From the NCBI GenBank assembly GCA_017792405.1, contig CP051231.1, forward strand, positions 2,860,062 through 2,924,061: a DNA stretch of 64,000 bases, in the 5' to 3' direction. Positions within the stretch are counted from its first letter, which is position 1; each line of letters begins with the position of its first letter. The notes beneath the pieces are model-generated. The model was given only the letters and a program-made list of their open reading frames with translations, was not told the DNA's origin and did not search any database. The DNA is from Oceanicola sp. (GTDB lineage Bacteria > Pseudomonadota > Alphaproteobacteria > Rhodobacterales > Rhodobacteraceae). A program made the position numbers and the translations under genes. Positions 26,762 through 36,398 of the stretch are shown piece after piece.

Positions 26762-27373
26762 CTAGTTTAGTTTCAGCCGGATAGCCGCACGCGCCCGGTC
26801 AAGCGCCTCGTCTATGCTCAGTTCCGTGGTATCCAGCTCCACGGCATCCGCCGCCGCCACCATTGGCGCCGCATCCCGGCTCGCATCCCGCTCGTCCCGC
26901 GCCTTCACATCGGCCAGAACCTGCTCCCGCGTCACCGCGTGGCCCTTGCCCTGAAGCTCCAGAAACCGCCGTTCCGCACGGGCCTCGGCGCTGGCAGTGA
27001 CAAAGAGCTTCACCTCCGCCTCTGGGCAGATCACCGTGCCAATATCGCGCCCGTCCAGCACCGCGCCGCCCTCCCGGCGGGCGAAATTTCTCTGAAATTC
27101 CAGCAGCTTCTCCCGCACCTCCGGGTCGGCGGCCACACGGCTCGCGGCCTGGGCCACCTCGGGCGTGCGCAGCGCATCTTCCGGGGTCAGATCGTCGGGG
27201 GTGAGCGCCTCGGCCGCCTCGACCGGGTCGGCCCCGGCCAGCACCTTCGCCCCCACCGCACGGTAGAGCAGGCCGGTATCAAGATGCGCGAGGCCAAACT
27301 CCTTGGCGACGGCCTTCGAGATCGTCCCCTTCCCCGCCGCAGCCGGCCCGTCGATGGCCACAGTGATTTTCAT
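26762..27373 (-). CDS. cmk: Cytidylate kinase
   Basis: A 203-residue CMP/dCMP kinase. The P-loop is [18 protein letters not shown] at about 5-22, [39 protein letters not shown] is the CMP-binding and lid region. The start at 27373 ([10 protein letters not shown]) has AGAGGG five bases upstream. aroA is upstream and rpsA downstream on the same strand, as usual, although the BLUF and lipoprotein genes are inserted before rpsA. Confidence 0.97.
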   Translation of the reverse strand: MKITVAIDGPAAAGKGTISKAVAKEFGLAHLDTGLLYRAVGAKVLAGADPVEAAEALTPDDLTPEDALRTPEVAQAASRVAADPEVREKLLEFQRNFARREGGAVLDGRDIGTVICPEAEVKLFVTASAEARAERRFLELQGKGHAVTREQVLADVKARDERDASRDAAPMVAAADAVELDTTELSIDEALDRARAAIRLKLN

Positions 27374-27446
27374 CGCGCCCTCTTTCATGCAGATGCAGAC
27401 CGGTCGACCGGTTAATCTTTCGCTTACCCTGCCCGCTCCCGGCGGC

Positions 27447-27851
27447 TCAATCCACCCGTGTCGTCAGGTCAGGGTCATAGCCCTCCGCCCGCCGCACACC
27501 CTCCGGGATCTCGTAGTAATCGCCCTTGTCGGCGCAAAAGATATGGCCCTTGGTCTCCAGCCCCGTCGGACCGTCCAGCGTGCCGGCCATGATCGAGATA
27601 TTGGCCCCCGCCCCATCCCAAAACAGCTGGCTCCCGCAAGTGCCGCAAAACCCGCGCCGGGCGTCGTCCGACGAGGTGAACCACTTCGGTTCGCCCATGA
27701 TTTCAAGGCTTTCGCGCGGCACCGAGGTGGCCGAAACATAGTGCCCCGTGGTCTTGCGGCACTGGCTGCAATGGCAGGCAATCACCGGTCGCCACGGCCC
27801 TTCCGAGGCATAGGTCACCGCCCCGCAAAGGCACCCGCCCGTCAGCCTCAT
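27447..27851 (-). CDS. GFA-family protein (CENP-V/glutathione-dependent formaldehyde-activating type)
   Basis: A 134-residue zinc protein. Cysteine sets GGCLCGAV (7-14), CHCSQCRKT (about 26-34) and CGTCGSQLF (about 70-78) are the GFA metal sites. The family includes glutathione-dependent formaldehyde-activating enzyme and many uncharacterised members; activity is unknown here. The start overlaps the aroA stop by four bases, so it is co-translated with aroA. Confidence 0.88.
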   Translation of the reverse strand: MRLTGGCLCGAVTYASEGPWRPVIACHCSQCRKTTGHYVSATSVPRESLEIMGEPKWFTSSDDARRGFCGTCGSQLFWDGAGANISIMAGTLDGPTGLETKGHIFCADKGDYYEIPEGVRRAEGYDPDLTTRVD

Positions 27852-29200
27852 GCAATCGCCTTTTCCAGCTTCGCACCGAGGTTGCCCATCAGGTCCATGA
27901 AGATCGGGAAGGAGGTCGCAATCGGCCCCGCGTCATCCACCTCGACAGGCTTTTGCGCGGCCATTCCGCAGATCAGGAAGCTCATGGCGATCCGGTGATC
28001 CAGCCGCGCCTCCGCTCGCGCCCCGCCGGGCACGCCCTCCGGCCCCAAGCCTTTGACCGCAAACCAGTCTTCGCCCTCGTCAACCTCCACGCCGCAGGCC
28101 CGCAGCCCCACCGCCATGGCGTCGATCCGGTCAGATTCCTTCACCCGCAGCTCTTTCACGCCCGGGCATTTGGTGACGCCCTCGGCAAAGCTCGCCACCA
28201 CCGAAAGCACCGGGTACTCGTCTATCATCGAGGCCGCCCGCTCCGCCGGCACTTCTATCCCCTTCATGTCGGGCGAGAATTTCGCCCGCAGGTCCGCCAC
28301 CGGCTCCCCGCCCTCCTCACGTTCGTTCTCATAGGTCAGGTCCGCGCCCATCTCGCGCAGCGTAGTGAAGAGCCCCGCCCGCGTCGGGTTCAGCCCGATC
28401 CCCGGCACCAGCACGTCCGACCCCGGCACCACCAGCGCGGCGCAAACCGGGAAAGCCGCGGACGACGGGTCGCGCGGCACGGCGATCACCTGCGGCTTCA
28501 ATTCTGGCTGTCCGGTCAAGGAGATAACCCGCCCCTCCGGCGTATCCTCCACCGTCACCTCGGCCCCGAACCCGGCCAGCATCCGCTCGGTATGGTCGCG
28601 CGTTGCCTCCTTCTCGGTCACCACCGTCATGCCCGGCGCGTTCAGCCCGGCCAGCAGCACCGCAGACTTTACCTGCGCCGAGGGGACGGGCGTGGTGTAG
28701 CTCACCGGCACCGGGCTTTCGGCCCCCACCATCGTCAGCGGCAACCGCCCGCCCGTACGGCCGTAAGATGCTGTTCCAAAGAGCGAAAGCGGCTCCGTCA
28801 CCCGCCCCATCGGGCGCGAGCGCAGGGAGGCATCGCCAGTGAAAGTCACCGCAAACGGATGGGTCGCCACCGCCCCCATGATCAGCCGAACCCCGGTGCC
28901 CGAGTTGCCGCAATCGATCACGTCTTCCGGCTCACCGAACCCGCCAACGCCCATGCCGTGAACCGACCAGTCTCCGGCCCCATACTGCACCACATCGGCC
29001 CCCAGCGCCCGCATCGCCTTGGCCGTATCAAGCACGTCCTCGCCCTCCAGCAGCCCCGTGATCTTCGTCTCCCCCACGGCCATTGCGCCAAGGATCAACG
29101 AGCGGTGGCTGATCGACTTGTCGCCCGGCACCTCCGCCACGCCCTTCAGCGGCGCAGCCTTGCGGGAGATCATCGGGGTGGGCGTGCCGTGAGACGACAT
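27848..29200 (-). CDS. aroA: 3-phosphoshikimate 1-carboxyvinyltransferase (EPSP synthase)
   Basis: A 450-residue shikimate-pathway enzyme joining phosphoenolpyruvate to shikimate 3-phosphate. Near the N-terminus [20 protein letters not shown] holds the substrate-binding Lys/Ser/Arg. [31 protein letters not shown] and [20 protein letters not shown] are further active-site blocks. The variant [13 protein letters not shown] with Ala after Gly is the class II (CP4-like) pattern. It heads the aroA-GFA-cmk series. Confidence 0.97.
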   Translation of the reverse strand: MSSHGTPTPMISRKAAPLKGVAEVPGDKSISHRSLILGAMAVGETKITGLLEGEDVLDTAKAMRALGADVVQYGAGDWSVHGMGVGGFGEPEDVIDCGNSGTGVRLIMGAVATHPFAVTFTGDASLRSRPMGRVTEPLSLFGTASYGRTGGRLPLTMVGAESPVPVSYTTPVPSAQVKSAVLLAGLNAPGMTVVTEKEATRDHTERMLAGFGAEVTVEDTPEGRVISLTGQPELKPQVIAVPRDPSSAAFPVCAALVVPGSDVLVPGIGLNPTRAGLFTTLREMGADLTYENEREEGGEPVADLRAKFSPDMKGIEVPAERAASMIDEYPVLSVVASFAEGVTKCPGVKELRVKESDRIDAMAVGLRACGVEVDEGEDWFAVKGLGPEGVPGGARAEARLDHRIAMSFLICGMAAQKPVEVDDAGPIATSFPIFMDLMGNLGAKLEKAIA

Positions 29201-29251
29201 GGGCGGGCTCCTCTGAATTGCCGGAACCGCATAGCCGCTTTCGGGGGCGGC

Positions 29252-29974
29252 TTAAACCCTGCGGAAGGTCAGATAATGCGGCACCCGGCCCTCTCGGAGC
29301 GCCTTCTGCTCATAGCGGGTAGAAATCCAGTCACTCCACGGCTTGCGCCAGTCGTCCGGCCCCTCGGCCAGCCACTCGAAGCCGTGGCGCGGCACCTGCT
29401 CCAGCGTCTGGCGCACGTAGTCCGGAATATCCGTCGCCACCCGAAACTCCGCGCCCGGCTTCAACACGCCCGCCAGCGCTTCGAGGTAGTCGGGAGTCAC
29501 AAAACGGCGACGGTGATGGCGCTTCTTCGGCCAGGGGTCGGGATAGAGCAGGAAGGCCTTGGCCACTGAGCCTGTTGGCAGAACATCGAAGAGGTCGCGC
29601 ACATCACCCGGATGCACGCGCAGGTTCTCCACCCCCGCCTTGCGGATCTTGCCCAGCAGCATCGCCACGCCATTGATGTAGGGCTCGGCCCCGATGATCC
29701 CCACGCCGGAGTTCTGCGCCGCCTGATGCACCATGTGCTCGCCGCCGCCAAAGCCCACCTCCAGCCAGACCTCCTTGCCGGGAAACAGCGCCTCAAGGTC
29801 CAGCGGCGTGCGGTCGGGGTTCTCCTCCCAACCCACCGCACCCGGCGACAGGGCGGCCAGATCCTCGTCGAGGTAGGTCTCCTGACTTGCCCGCAGGCCC
29901 TTGCCCTTGAGACGGCCATAGAAGTTGCGCCACGGGGCGCCGCTGCGGTGCTTGCTGGGATGGTTCTCGCTCAT
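29252..29974 (-). CDS. trmB: tRNA (guanine-N7)-methyltransferase
   Basis: A 240-residue Rossmann methyltransferase that makes m7G46 in tRNA variable loops. SAM-binding EVGFGGGEHMVHQAAQN, IGAEPYINGVAMLLGKI, and the catalytic LLYPDPWPKKRHHRRRFV block are all present. It is preceded by a gene-free 66 bases. Position between metK and aroA is common in Rhodobacterales. Confidence 0.97.
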   Translation of the reverse strand: MSENHPSKHRSGAPWRNFYGRLKGKGLRASQETYLDEDLAALSPGAVGWEENPDRTPLDLEALFPGKEVWLEVGFGGGEHMVHQAAQNSGVGIIGAEPYINGVAMLLGKIRKAGVENLRVHPGDVRDLFDVLPTGSVAKAFLLYPDPWPKKRHHRRRFVTPDYLEALAGVLKPGAEFRVATDIPDYVRQTLEQVPRHGFEWLAEGPDDWRKPWSDWISTRYEQKALREGRVPHYLTFRRV

Positions 29975-30040
29975 GGGGCGGCGGTTTAGAGCCGCGCAGC
30001 CCTCAGGGCAAGGTGCGCCAAGTCTGCGCTGTACCTGCCC

Positions 30041-30364
30041 CTAGTGAAACTCGCTCTCGTCCAGCTCCTGCCGGGTGATCTCACGGATGCCCTCATAGGG
30101 CGTGCCCGCCACCGCATTGCGGATGATCTCCTCGGCCATGTCGAAATCCTGCACATCGAAGCCGAAGTTCACCTCCGGCTCGCCGGTCCGCGCGCAAGAG
30201 CCAATCTCGGCCCCGGCCCACTCGCCCGCTCGCGCCTCGATCAGCGCGTTCTCGATGAGTTCCATGGCAGCGTTGCGAAAGTCGAGGGCGGCATCCCAGT
30301 CGCCGGGGTAGAGACCCGGGATGCGATTCACATTGTAAAAAACTTCGACCGACTTGATCGCCAT
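30041..30364 (-). CDS. Conserved small protein of unknown function
   Basis: A 107-residue acidic protein (MAIKSVEVFYNVNRIPGLYP at the start) with no signal peptide or membrane segment. A patterned N-terminal half and the C-terminal AEEIIRNAVAGTPYEGIREITRQELDESEF suggest a compact alpha/beta fold. GGAGGG seven bases before the ATG supports this start. No family was recognised. It lies between metK and trmB on the same strand. Its 181-base upstream gap holds two GCCGCAA(A/T)TT-type blocks. Confidence 0.7.
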   Translation of the reverse strand: MAIKSVEVFYNVNRIPGLYPGDWDAALDFRNAAMELIENALIEARAGEWAGAEIGSCARTGEPEVNFGFDVQDFDMAEEIIRNAVAGTPYEGIREITRQELDESEFH

Positions 30365-30545
30365 GCCAAGCCCTCCATACCCTTCTGGGTAAAAGGAAAA
30401 CATGAAAGTTCGGCTAATTTGCGGCCAATTTTCACCTGACCCCGGCAAATTGCGGCGAATGCGACCTATCGGGCACAGGAGTCAGCGGGTGTGCGGGCCG
30501 CGGCAACCCCTCTCGAGCGCCGCGATCCGCCAATTGTCACGCCAG

Positions 30546-31712
30546 TCAGACCGCCGCCTTGAGGGCGTCCACCAGATCGGTCTTTTCCCACGAAAATCCG
30601 CCATCCGCCTCCGGTGCCCGGCCAAAGTGGCCGTAGGCCGCGGTGCGCTGGTAGATCGGCTTGTTCATCTCCAGATGGGTCCGGATGCCGCGCGGAGTGA
30701 GGTCCATCGCCTTGGCCACCGCCTTCTCGATCTGCGCCTCAGGCACTTCGCCGGTGCCGTGGGTATCCACGTAGATCGAGAGCGGCTTGCTGACCCCGAT
30801 CGCGTAGGAAAGCTGGAGCGTGCAACGCTGTGCCATGCCGGCGGCCACCACGTTCTTGGCCAGATAGCGGGCCGCATAGGCCGCAGAGCGGTCCACCTTG
30901 GTCGGGTCTTTCCCCGAGAAGGCGCCGCCGCCATGAGGCGCCGCGCCGCCATAGGTATCCACGATGATCTTGCGGCCCGTCAGGCCCGCGTCACCATCCG
31001 GCCCGCCGATCACGAACTTGCCGGTCGGGTTGATCCACCATTCGGTCGCATTGGTCAGCCAGCCCTCAGGCAGAATGCCGCGGATGTAAGGCTCCACGAT
31101 GCCCCGCACGTCTTCCGACGACAGGCTCGGATCGAGGTGTTGGGTGGAGAGCACCAGCGAGGTGGCCTCCACCGGCTTGCCGCCCTCGTAGCGCAGCGAG
31201 AGCTGGCTCTTCATGTCGGGGCCGAGCTTGGGCTCGGTGCCATTCTTGCGCACCTCTGCCAGCTTCTTCAGAATCGCATGTGCATAGTGGATCGGGGCCG
31301 GCATGAGCTCTTCGGTCTCGTCGACCGCATAGCCGAACATGATCCCCTGATCGCCGGCTCCCTCATCCTTGTTGCCCGCAGCATCGACGCCCTGGGCAAT
31401 GTCAGCCGACTGGGCATGAAGGTAGCTGTCGACCTTCATGTTGGCCCAGTGAAAGCCCTCCTGCTCGTAGCCGATATCCTGCACGCAATCCCGCGCGATC
31501 TCTTCGACCCGCTTGATCACCCTGCCCGGCCCCCGGACCTCACCGCCAATCACCACGCGGTCGGTGGTGGCAAAGGTTTCACACGCAACGCGGCTCTGCG
31601 GATCTTCGGCAAGGAAGGCATCCAGCACGGCATCGGAAATTCGGTCACAGACCTTGTCGGGGTGACCCTCGGAAACGGACTCCGAGGTGAAGGTATATTC
31701 GCTACGAGACAT
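30546..31712 (-). CDS. metK: S-adenosylmethionine synthetase
   Basis: A 388-residue MetK, which forms SAM from methionine and ATP. Blocks [35 protein letters not shown] and the P-loop-like [22 protein letters not shown] are intact. The start was placed at 31712 ([12 protein letters not shown]); the ATG at 31730 lies inside the riboswitch pseudoknot and should not be the start. Expression is controlled by the SAM/SAH riboswitch, which sequesters the GGAGC ribosome-binding site. Confidence 0.97.
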   Translation of the reverse strand: MSRSEYTFTSESVSEGHPDKVCDRISDAVLDAFLAEDPQSRVACETFATTDRVVIGGEVRGPGRVIKRVEEIARDCVQDIGYEQEGFHWANMKVDSYLHAQSADIAQGVDAAGNKDEGAGDQGIMFGYAVDETEELMPAPIHYAHAILKKLAEVRKNGTEPKLGPDMKSQLSLRYEGGKPVEATSLVLSTQHLDPSLSSEDVRGIVEPYIRGILPEGWLTNATEWWINPTGKFVIGGPDGDAGLTGRKIIVDTYGGAAPHGGGAFSGKDPTKVDRSAAYAARYLAKNVVAAGMAQRCTLQLSYAIGVSKPLSIYVDTHGTGEVPEAQIEKAVAKAMDLTPRGIRTHLEMNKPIYQRTAAYGHFGRAPEADGGFSWEKTDLVDALKAAV

Positions 31713-31723
31713 TTTGGGATAGT

Positions 31724-31766
31724 GCTCCATTGGGTTTTCACCGCCACGCCAGGAAGCCGTTGTGGC
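31724..31766 (-). ncRNA. SAM/SAH riboswitch upstream of metK
   Basis: The minus strand reads GCCAC-AACGGCTTCCTGGC-GTGGC, then a GGTGAAAACC linker and AATGGAGC. P1 is GCCAC (31766-31762) with GTGGC (31747-31743); the GGCTTCC loop segment can pair with GGAGC (31728-31724) to form the pseudoknot. This matches the 43-nucleotide SAM/SAH class known from Rhodobacterales metK leaders. Ligand binding hides the ribosome-binding site about 12 bases before the metK ATG. Confidence 0.95.
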
Positions 31767-31783
31767 AGCAGGTGTGTTCTTGG

Positions 31784-33346
31784 CTAGTCTGTTGCGCCCT
31801 TGGGGTCAACCTGCACCGCACGTGGGCGGATGGCGGCCAGCACCAAGCCAAGCAGGATCAGAAGGCCCATCACGCCCCAATCGCCCCAAATTCGGTAGGG
31901 CGGCGCGGCGGCGAGCCTCGGCGGCAGGGCCACGTCGATGAACCCGGTTTCCCCCAGCGCAAGGCTGTCCAGCACACGGCCCTGCGCATCGATCACAGCG
32001 GATACCCCGGTATTGGCAGAGCGCAGCACCGGCACCCCCTGCTCCACTGCCCTGAGCCGGGCCTGCGCGAGGTGCTGATAGGGGCCAGAGACGGTGCCGA
32101 ACCACGCATCATTGGTGATGTGCAGTACCCAATCCGGGCGCGGCGCGGCGATGATCTCTTCGGCAAAGATCGCCTCATAGCAAATCAGCGGCAGCACCTC
32201 GCCAAGCCCCTCGCCAAGGTCGATCAATCGCAACCCGTTGCCGGGCACAAACCCCGACAGCGCTGCTTCGGCCAGCCCCTTCGGCGCCCATCGCCCAAGC
32301 CAACTGGCGCCGGGCATATATTCACCGAACGGCACGAGGTGGGACTTGTTGTAGATGTCGGTCACATCGGCGCCAGGGGTCACAACGGCCAGCGAATTGC
32401 GCGCGTCATCCCCTTCCAGCCGCTGGATGCCCACGACCACCATCGCCCCCCGCGCGGCATCGGCCAGCACTTCTGCCGTGCCATTGCCCGGTGCGAGGAA
32501 ATAGGCCACCGAGGTCTCGGGCCAAACCACGAGGTCCGGCTGCGGCCCCTCGGGCACCTCCGCCGACAAAGCCAGCCCGCGGTTGAAAAAGGTCTCTCGC
32601 ATCTCCGGCTGCCATTTCAGGTGCTGCGGCGCATTCGGCTGCACCAAGCGCACGGTGGCAGGCGCGCGGACCTCAAGCTCCTGCCCAAGCCGCCAGAGGC
32701 CGTAGGGCACCGGCAGCGCGAGCAGCGCGATGGCAGTGATCACCCCAAGCGCCGCCCGCCGCAGGCCAAAGACCGTGGGCAGAGCCACGGCCAGCGTGGT
32801 GAAGAGCGTCAGCGCATGTGGCCCGCCGAGCGCGGCAAGATGCATCTGTGGCTGCCCGATCCAGATGTGGCCCAGCAGCGCCCAAGGAAAGCCCGTCCAC
32901 AGATGGGCGCGCAGCATCTCCGTCGCCGCCAGCAGCACTGCACCCCAGAGCGCCCGGTGCCAGCGGCCCCGCCCGAGTGCCGCCGCCGCGCCAAAGGCCA
33001 GCCCCCAGAACAGAGCAAATCCGCCCGCATGTGCGGCCAGCGCAAAGGGGGCCATCCAGCCATGCCGCCACGGGTCCACGAAAAACGGCTCGACGATCCA
33101 GAACATGGTCGCCGCCACATAGCCCACGCCCATCGCCCAGCCCCGCCAAGCCGCTGCTTTGGGCCGCGGCACGAGTGCGAAGAGCGCGAAGGCCAGCGCC
33201 AAAGCCGCAACCGCGAGCCAGACAAAGCCCAGCGGCGCCTGCCCAGTGCCCACCAGGGCCCCAAGCAGCGCGAAGAGCGCAAAGCTCGACCACCGCCCAG
33301 CCAGCCACCCGGCCATCCGTTCTGTCAGGTCAATCGGCCTCGGCAC
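31784..33346 (-). CDS. lnt: Apolipoprotein N-acyltransferase
   Basis: A 520-residue inner-membrane enzyme that adds the third acyl chain to lipoproteins. About six N-terminal membrane helices are followed by the periplasmic nitrilase-like domain with the triad Glu in [11 protein letters not shown], Lys in [15 protein letters not shown] and Cys in [17 protein letters not shown] start at 33346 with AGGA six bases upstream overlaps the preceding gene by 17 bases; an ATG at 33316 is the alternative. Confidence 0.95.
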   Translation of the reverse strand: MPRPIDLTERMAGWLAGRWSSFALFALLGALVGTGQAPLGFVWLAVAALALAFALFALVPRPKAAAWRGWAMGVGYVAATMFWIVEPFFVDPWRHGWMAPFALAAHAGGFALFWGLAFGAAAALGRGRWHRALWGAVLLAATEMLRAHLWTGFPWALLGHIWIGQPQMHLAALGGPHALTLFTTLAVALPTVFGLRRAALGVITAIALLALPVPYGLWRLGQELEVRAPATVRLVQPNAPQHLKWQPEMRETFFNRGLALSAEVPEGPQPDLVVWPETSVAYFLAPGNGTAEVLADAARGAMVVVGIQRLEGDDARNSLAVVTPGADVTDIYNKSHLVPFGEYMPGASWLGRWAPKGLAEAALSGFVPGNGLRLIDLGEGLGEVLPLICYEAIFAEEIIAAPRPDWVLHITNDAWFGTVSGPYQHLAQARLRAVEQGVPVLRSANTGVSAVIDAQGRVLDSLALGETGFIDVALPPRLAAAPPYRIWGDWGVMGLLILLGLVLAAIRPRAVQVDPKGATD

Positions 33347-34241
33347 CTGCGTCCTGCCGTGCGCTGGCCTCGGGCAGCCGTACCCGCAGCCGCTTCACGC
33401 GGCGTGGATCGGCATCGAGCACCTCGAACTCTGCCCCGCCGGGATGCGGCACCACCTCGCCCCGGGTCGGCACCCGCCCCGTCAGCATGAACACGAGCCC
33501 GCCCAAGGTATCGACCTCTTCGAGATCCTCGGCATCGGCCAGCGCCACGCCGGTCTCTTCCTCGAAATCCTCGAGCGGAGTACGGGCCATCGCAAGGTAT
33601 TGCCCGGGCTTCTCCTCGGTCCAGAGGTCGCCCTCCTCGATGTCGTGCTCGTCTTCGATCTCGCCGATCACCTGTTCGATCAGATCCTCGATGGTCACGA
33701 GCCCGTCGGTGCCGCCGTACTCGTCTATCACCAGCGCCATGTGCATCCGGTCGCTCTGCATCTTCTGCAGCAGCACGCCAATCGGCATTGAGGGCGGCGC
33801 ATAGAGCAACGGCCGCAGCATCGGCTTGAGGTCGAAGTCAGAGCCATTGCCGTTGAAGCCGTATTTCAGCGCAAGGTCCTTGAGGTGCACCATGCCCACC
33901 GGGCTATCGAGTGTGCCCTCGAATACCGGCAAGCGGCTCATGCCGCTGTCACGGAAAACCGCTACAAGGTCATCCTTGCCGATATCGAGCGGCACGGCGA
34001 CGATCTCCACCTTGGGAATCGCCACGTCCTCCACCCGCATCCGGTGCAGGTTGCCCAGCCCAAGCATGGCGACAGACTCGCGCCCGCCACTCCTGCGTGG
34101 TTCGGCCCCTTCTTCGGCGCCGGTCTCATCCTGCGGAAAAATCGCCTCGGCAAGCCGGCCCCAAAGGCCCTTGCCCTCACTACTGTCGGTCTCCAGCGCG
34201 CCCTGCGCGGCGCTAGAAGACCCGTCCGAACTTTCGCCCAT
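33330..34241 (-). CDS. CorC/HlyC-type CBS-domain protein
   Basis: A 303-residue cytoplasmic protein with two CBS motifs (about 65-195: MRVEDVAIPKVEIVAVPLDI and DRMHMALVIDEYGGTDGLVTIEDLIEQVIGEIEDEHD) and a C-terminal CorC_HlyC transporter-associated domain (about 210-295). It lacks the DUF21 membrane domain, as the short CorC form does. Gene order with ybeY and lnt is conserved. E. coli CorC influences magnesium and cobalt efflux; function here is by family only. Confidence 0.9.
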   Translation of the reverse strand: MGESSDGSSSAAQGALETDSSEGKGLWGRLAEAIFPQDETGAEEGAEPRRSGGRESVAMLGLGNLHRMRVEDVAIPKVEIVAVPLDIGKDDLVAVFRDSGMSRLPVFEGTLDSPVGMVHLKDLALKYGFNGNGSDFDLKPMLRPLLYAPPSMPIGVLLQKMQSDRMHMALVIDEYGGTDGLVTIEDLIEQVIGEIEDEHDIEEGDLWTEEKPGQYLAMARTPLEDFEEETGVALADAEDLEEVDTLGGLVFMLTGRVPTRGEVVPHPGGAEFEVLDADPRRVKRLRVRLPEASARQDAGAEAD

Positions 34242-34277
34242 CGGTCCTTTCCATCAAACGCCCCATCGCCGGGGCTG

Positions 34278-34772
34278 TCAGTCATATGGGTTCTTCACAC
34301 CCAACTTGGCAAGTATTTCCGCTTCACGGGCCTCCATCAGCTCCGCGTCTGCATCATTAATGTGATCGTAACCCAAAAGATGCATCATCCCGTGAACGAC
34401 GAGGTGCGTCAGATGGTCCCGCAGCGCAATCCCGCCCGCCTCCGCTTCCCGGGCACAGGTCTCAAAGGCGAGCGCGATGTCGCCAAGCGGCAGGGTGCCA
34501 TCCGGGTCGGGCTCCGGCGCAAGAGGGTCATCGCCGGGCGTGTCAGCCGCCAGATCTTCGGCGGGCCAACTCAACACGTTGGTCGGTTGCGGCTTGCCCC
34601 GGAAGTCACCGTTGAGCTCTGCAATGCGCGCGTCATCCGCGCCGAGCACAGAGAGCTCGATGTCAGGCGGCAGATTATGAAAGGCCAGCACCGCGGGCGC
34701 GGCAGCCTCTACAATGGCTTGCAACCCCGCCCCCTCCCAGCGGTCGTCTTCCAGAACGACGTCCAGTTCCAT
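34278..34772 (-). CDS. ybeY: YbeY, rRNA maturation endoribonuclease
   Basis: A 164-residue metal-dependent RNase for 16S rRNA 3'-end processing. The zinc motif HLVVHGMMHLLGYDH near 128-142 and the TNVLSWPAED block are diagnostic. The start codon sits inside the dispersed repeat unit (34769-34818), whose CGGAG may serve as the ribosome-binding site. Gene order phoH-ybeY-corC-lnt is standard. Confidence 0.96.
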   Translation of the reverse strand: MELDVVLEDDRWEGAGLQAIVEAAAPAVLAFHNLPPDIELSVLGADDARIAELNGDFRGKPQPTNVLSWPAEDLAADTPGDDPLAPEPDPDGTLPLGDIALAFETCAREAEAGGIALRDHLTHLVVHGMMHLLGYDHINDADAELMEAREAEILAKLGVKNPYD

Positions 34773-34818
34773 TTTCTTGCTTCAAGTATCTCCGGGGGTT
34801 TGGGGGCAGCGCCCCCAA
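34769..34818 (-). repeat. Dispersed repeat copy 2 (hairpin plus CGGAG...GCAAGAAAATGG)
   Basis: On the minus strand TTGGGGGC-GCT-GCCCCCAA (34818-34800) is followed by ACCCCCGGAGATACTTGAAG and CAAGAAAATGG. The same hairpin-plus-tail order is found at 53033-53085. This copy abuts and overlaps the ybeY start, so the tail may provide its translation signals. Confidence 0.65.
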
Positions 34819-34852
34819 TCACCAATAAATCATGTGCGCCGCAGGCGCGCGA

Positions 34853-34868
34853 TTAACCAATGGTTAAC
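34853..34868. promoter_or_regulatory. Perfect CtrA-type site
   Basis: TTAACCAATGGTTAAC matches TTAA-N7-TTAAC, the full alphaproteobacterial CtrA consensus, and is also a near-palindrome. It lies 80 bases upstream of ybeY and 8 bases past the phoH stop. In other alphaproteobacteria CtrA controls cell-cycle and motility genes. Binding here is inferred. Confidence 0.45.
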
Positions 34869-34875
34869 CTGAAAC

Positions 34876-35913
34876 CTACCCCTGCGCCTCAGCCTTGTCA
34901 TAGGCCTCGATGATCCGCGCCACCAGCGGGTGCCGCACCACGTCCTTGGCGGTGAAGTAGTTGAAGGAAATGCCCTTCACCCCGTCGAGCAGTTTCTCCG
35001 CCTCACGCAGCCCCGACTGCACGCCGCGCGGCAGGTCCACCTGGCTGCGGTCGCCGGTGATCACCATGCGGCTGCCCTCGCCCAGACGGGTCAGGAACAT
35101 CTTCATCTGCATGGTCGTCGCGTTCTGTGCCTCGTCGAGCACGCAGAACGCATTGGCCAGCGTCCGCCCCCGCATGAAGGCCAAGGGCGCGATTTCAATG
35201 CGTTTTTCCTCGATCAGCTTCTGCACCTGCTTGGCGGGCAAAAAGTCGTTCAGCGCGTCGTAGAGCGGCTGCATGTAGGGGTCGACCTTGTCCTTCATGT
35301 CGCCCGGCAGATAGCCCAGCTTCTCGCCCGCCTCCACAGCCGGTCGGCTCAGGATGATCCGGTCGACATGGCCAGCGAGGAACATGTTCACGCCCACCGC
35401 CACGGCCAGATAGGTCTTGCCGGTGCCCGCAGGCCCGATCCCGAAGCCCAGCTCGTTCTCGAACAGCGCGCGCACATAGGCCTTCTGCGCTTCGGTGCGC
35501 GGCTCCACGATCTTCTTGCGGGTCTTGATCTCCACCCGGCCGCCCTGGAACATCTCGAGCTGGTCGCCATCGCGCGCGGTCGCGGCATCCCCGGCCGTCT
35601 CGCGGCCCATCCGGATCGCCCCGTCCACATCACCGGGCTCGATCGGGCGGCCCGCCTCCAGCTTGGCATAAAGCTCCTGAAGGATCACCGCCGCCTCGCT
35701 CCGCGGCCCGGCTTCGCCGATGATGGCCAGTTGGTTGCCGCGCCGCAAAATCTGCACACCCACTGCGTGCTCGATCTGCGCGAGGTTGCGATCAAACTCA
35801 CCGCACAGCTCGATGAGCAACATGTTGTCGGGGAATTCCAGCGGAGTTTCCAGAATATCCTTGGGGTTTGGCGGGGCGGTCAGGGCACTGATTCCCAAAA
35901 AGCGCTTCTCCAT
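34876..35913 (-). CDS. PhoH-family ATPase
   Basis: A 345-residue PhoH-like protein, a cytoplasmic ATPase tied to RNA metabolism and usually next to ybeY. Walker A is [14 protein letters not shown] near 160-173; [41 protein letters not shown] contains Walker B and the sensor regions. The N-terminal 100 residues form a KH-like domain ([17 protein letters not shown]). CTAGC-N5-GCTAG at 35921-35935 and a TATATC/CTATAT -10-like stretch lie just upstream. Confidence 0.93.
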   Translation of the reverse strand: MEKRFLGISALTAPPNPKDILETPLEFPDNMLLIELCGEFDRNLAQIEHAVGVQILRRGNQLAIIGEAGPRSEAAVILQELYAKLEAGRPIEPGDVDGAIRMGRETAGDAATARDGDQLEMFQGGRVEIKTRKKIVEPRTEAQKAYVRALFENELGFGIGPAGTGKTYLAVAVGVNMFLAGHVDRIILSRPAVEAGEKLGYLPGDMKDKVDPYMQPLYDALNDFLPAKQVQKLIEEKRIEIAPLAFMRGRTLANAFCVLDEAQNATTMQMKMFLTRLGEGSRMVITGDRSQVDLPRGVQSGLREAEKLLDGVKGISFNYFTAKDVVRHPLVARIIEAYDKAEAQG

Positions 35914-36017
35914 AAGCTGGCTAGCAACACGCTAGATATAGTGTCTCACAAGGTCAGGTTGCCAAGAGCGCGGCCATCGCGCAAGCGGCCTATGCAAAGA
36001 TTTCACGCAATTGACAC

Positions 36018-36051
36018 GAAAAGAGGCCGCGTGAGCGTGTCTCGCGGCCTC
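36018..36051 (-). terminator. Rho-independent terminator of the OmpA-like/lipoprotein pair
   Basis: Leftward, GAGGCCGCG (36051-36043) and CGCGGCCTC (36031-36023) form a perfect 9-bp stem with an 11-base loop, followed by TTTTCG. It begins 37 bases after the lipoprotein stop and ahead of the phoH promoter region. Confidence 0.85.
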
Positions 36052-36087
36052 GGGCTGCATAAAGCGGCAATCGCCAAACGGCGCGAC

Positions 36088-36384
36088 TCAGATCGGATCG
36101 GGGAAGCCGGAGCCTCGTTTGAAATCACCGGTGGCGGTGCTCGAAGGCCCTGCACCCGAGCACACCGGCTTGCCGAACTTGTCGAGCCGCTGGCTGAGGT
36201 AGCCCTCCACCCCGTCGTCGATAATCCAGTGGTCGCAACCGTTCGGGTCGATCCAGACACCGGCCTTCAGCTGGGTCAGATCCTTGCTGTCGAACCCGCG
36301 GTCCACGGTCTTGTCGATCTTCTCGCTACAGGCGCTGAGCCCAACGGCAACAGCGAGGAGCGCGGTGATCTTGAGGATGTTCAT
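36088..36384 (-). CDS. Small lipoprotein sharing a domain with its OmpA-like neighbour
   Basis: A 98-residue lipoprotein with signal MNILKITALLAVAVGLSAC (Cys19). The mature part has AGVWIDPNGCDHWIIDDGVEGYLSQ and GKPVC, which repeats the N-terminal unit of the OmpA-like protein upstream (GVWVDPDGCEHWVMDDGAEGYM and GIPVC). Each unit holds two cysteines that may form a disulfide. The start at 36384 has GGGAG eight bases upstream; an ATG at 36402 would overlap the upstream stop. No function known. Confidence 0.78.
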   Translation of the reverse strand: MNILKITALLAVAVGLSACSEKIDKTVDRGFDSKDLTQLKAGVWIDPNGCDHWIIDDGVEGYLSQRLDKFGKPVCSGAGPSSTATGDFKRGSGFPDPI

Positions 36385-36398
36385 GGCGCTTCTCCCGG

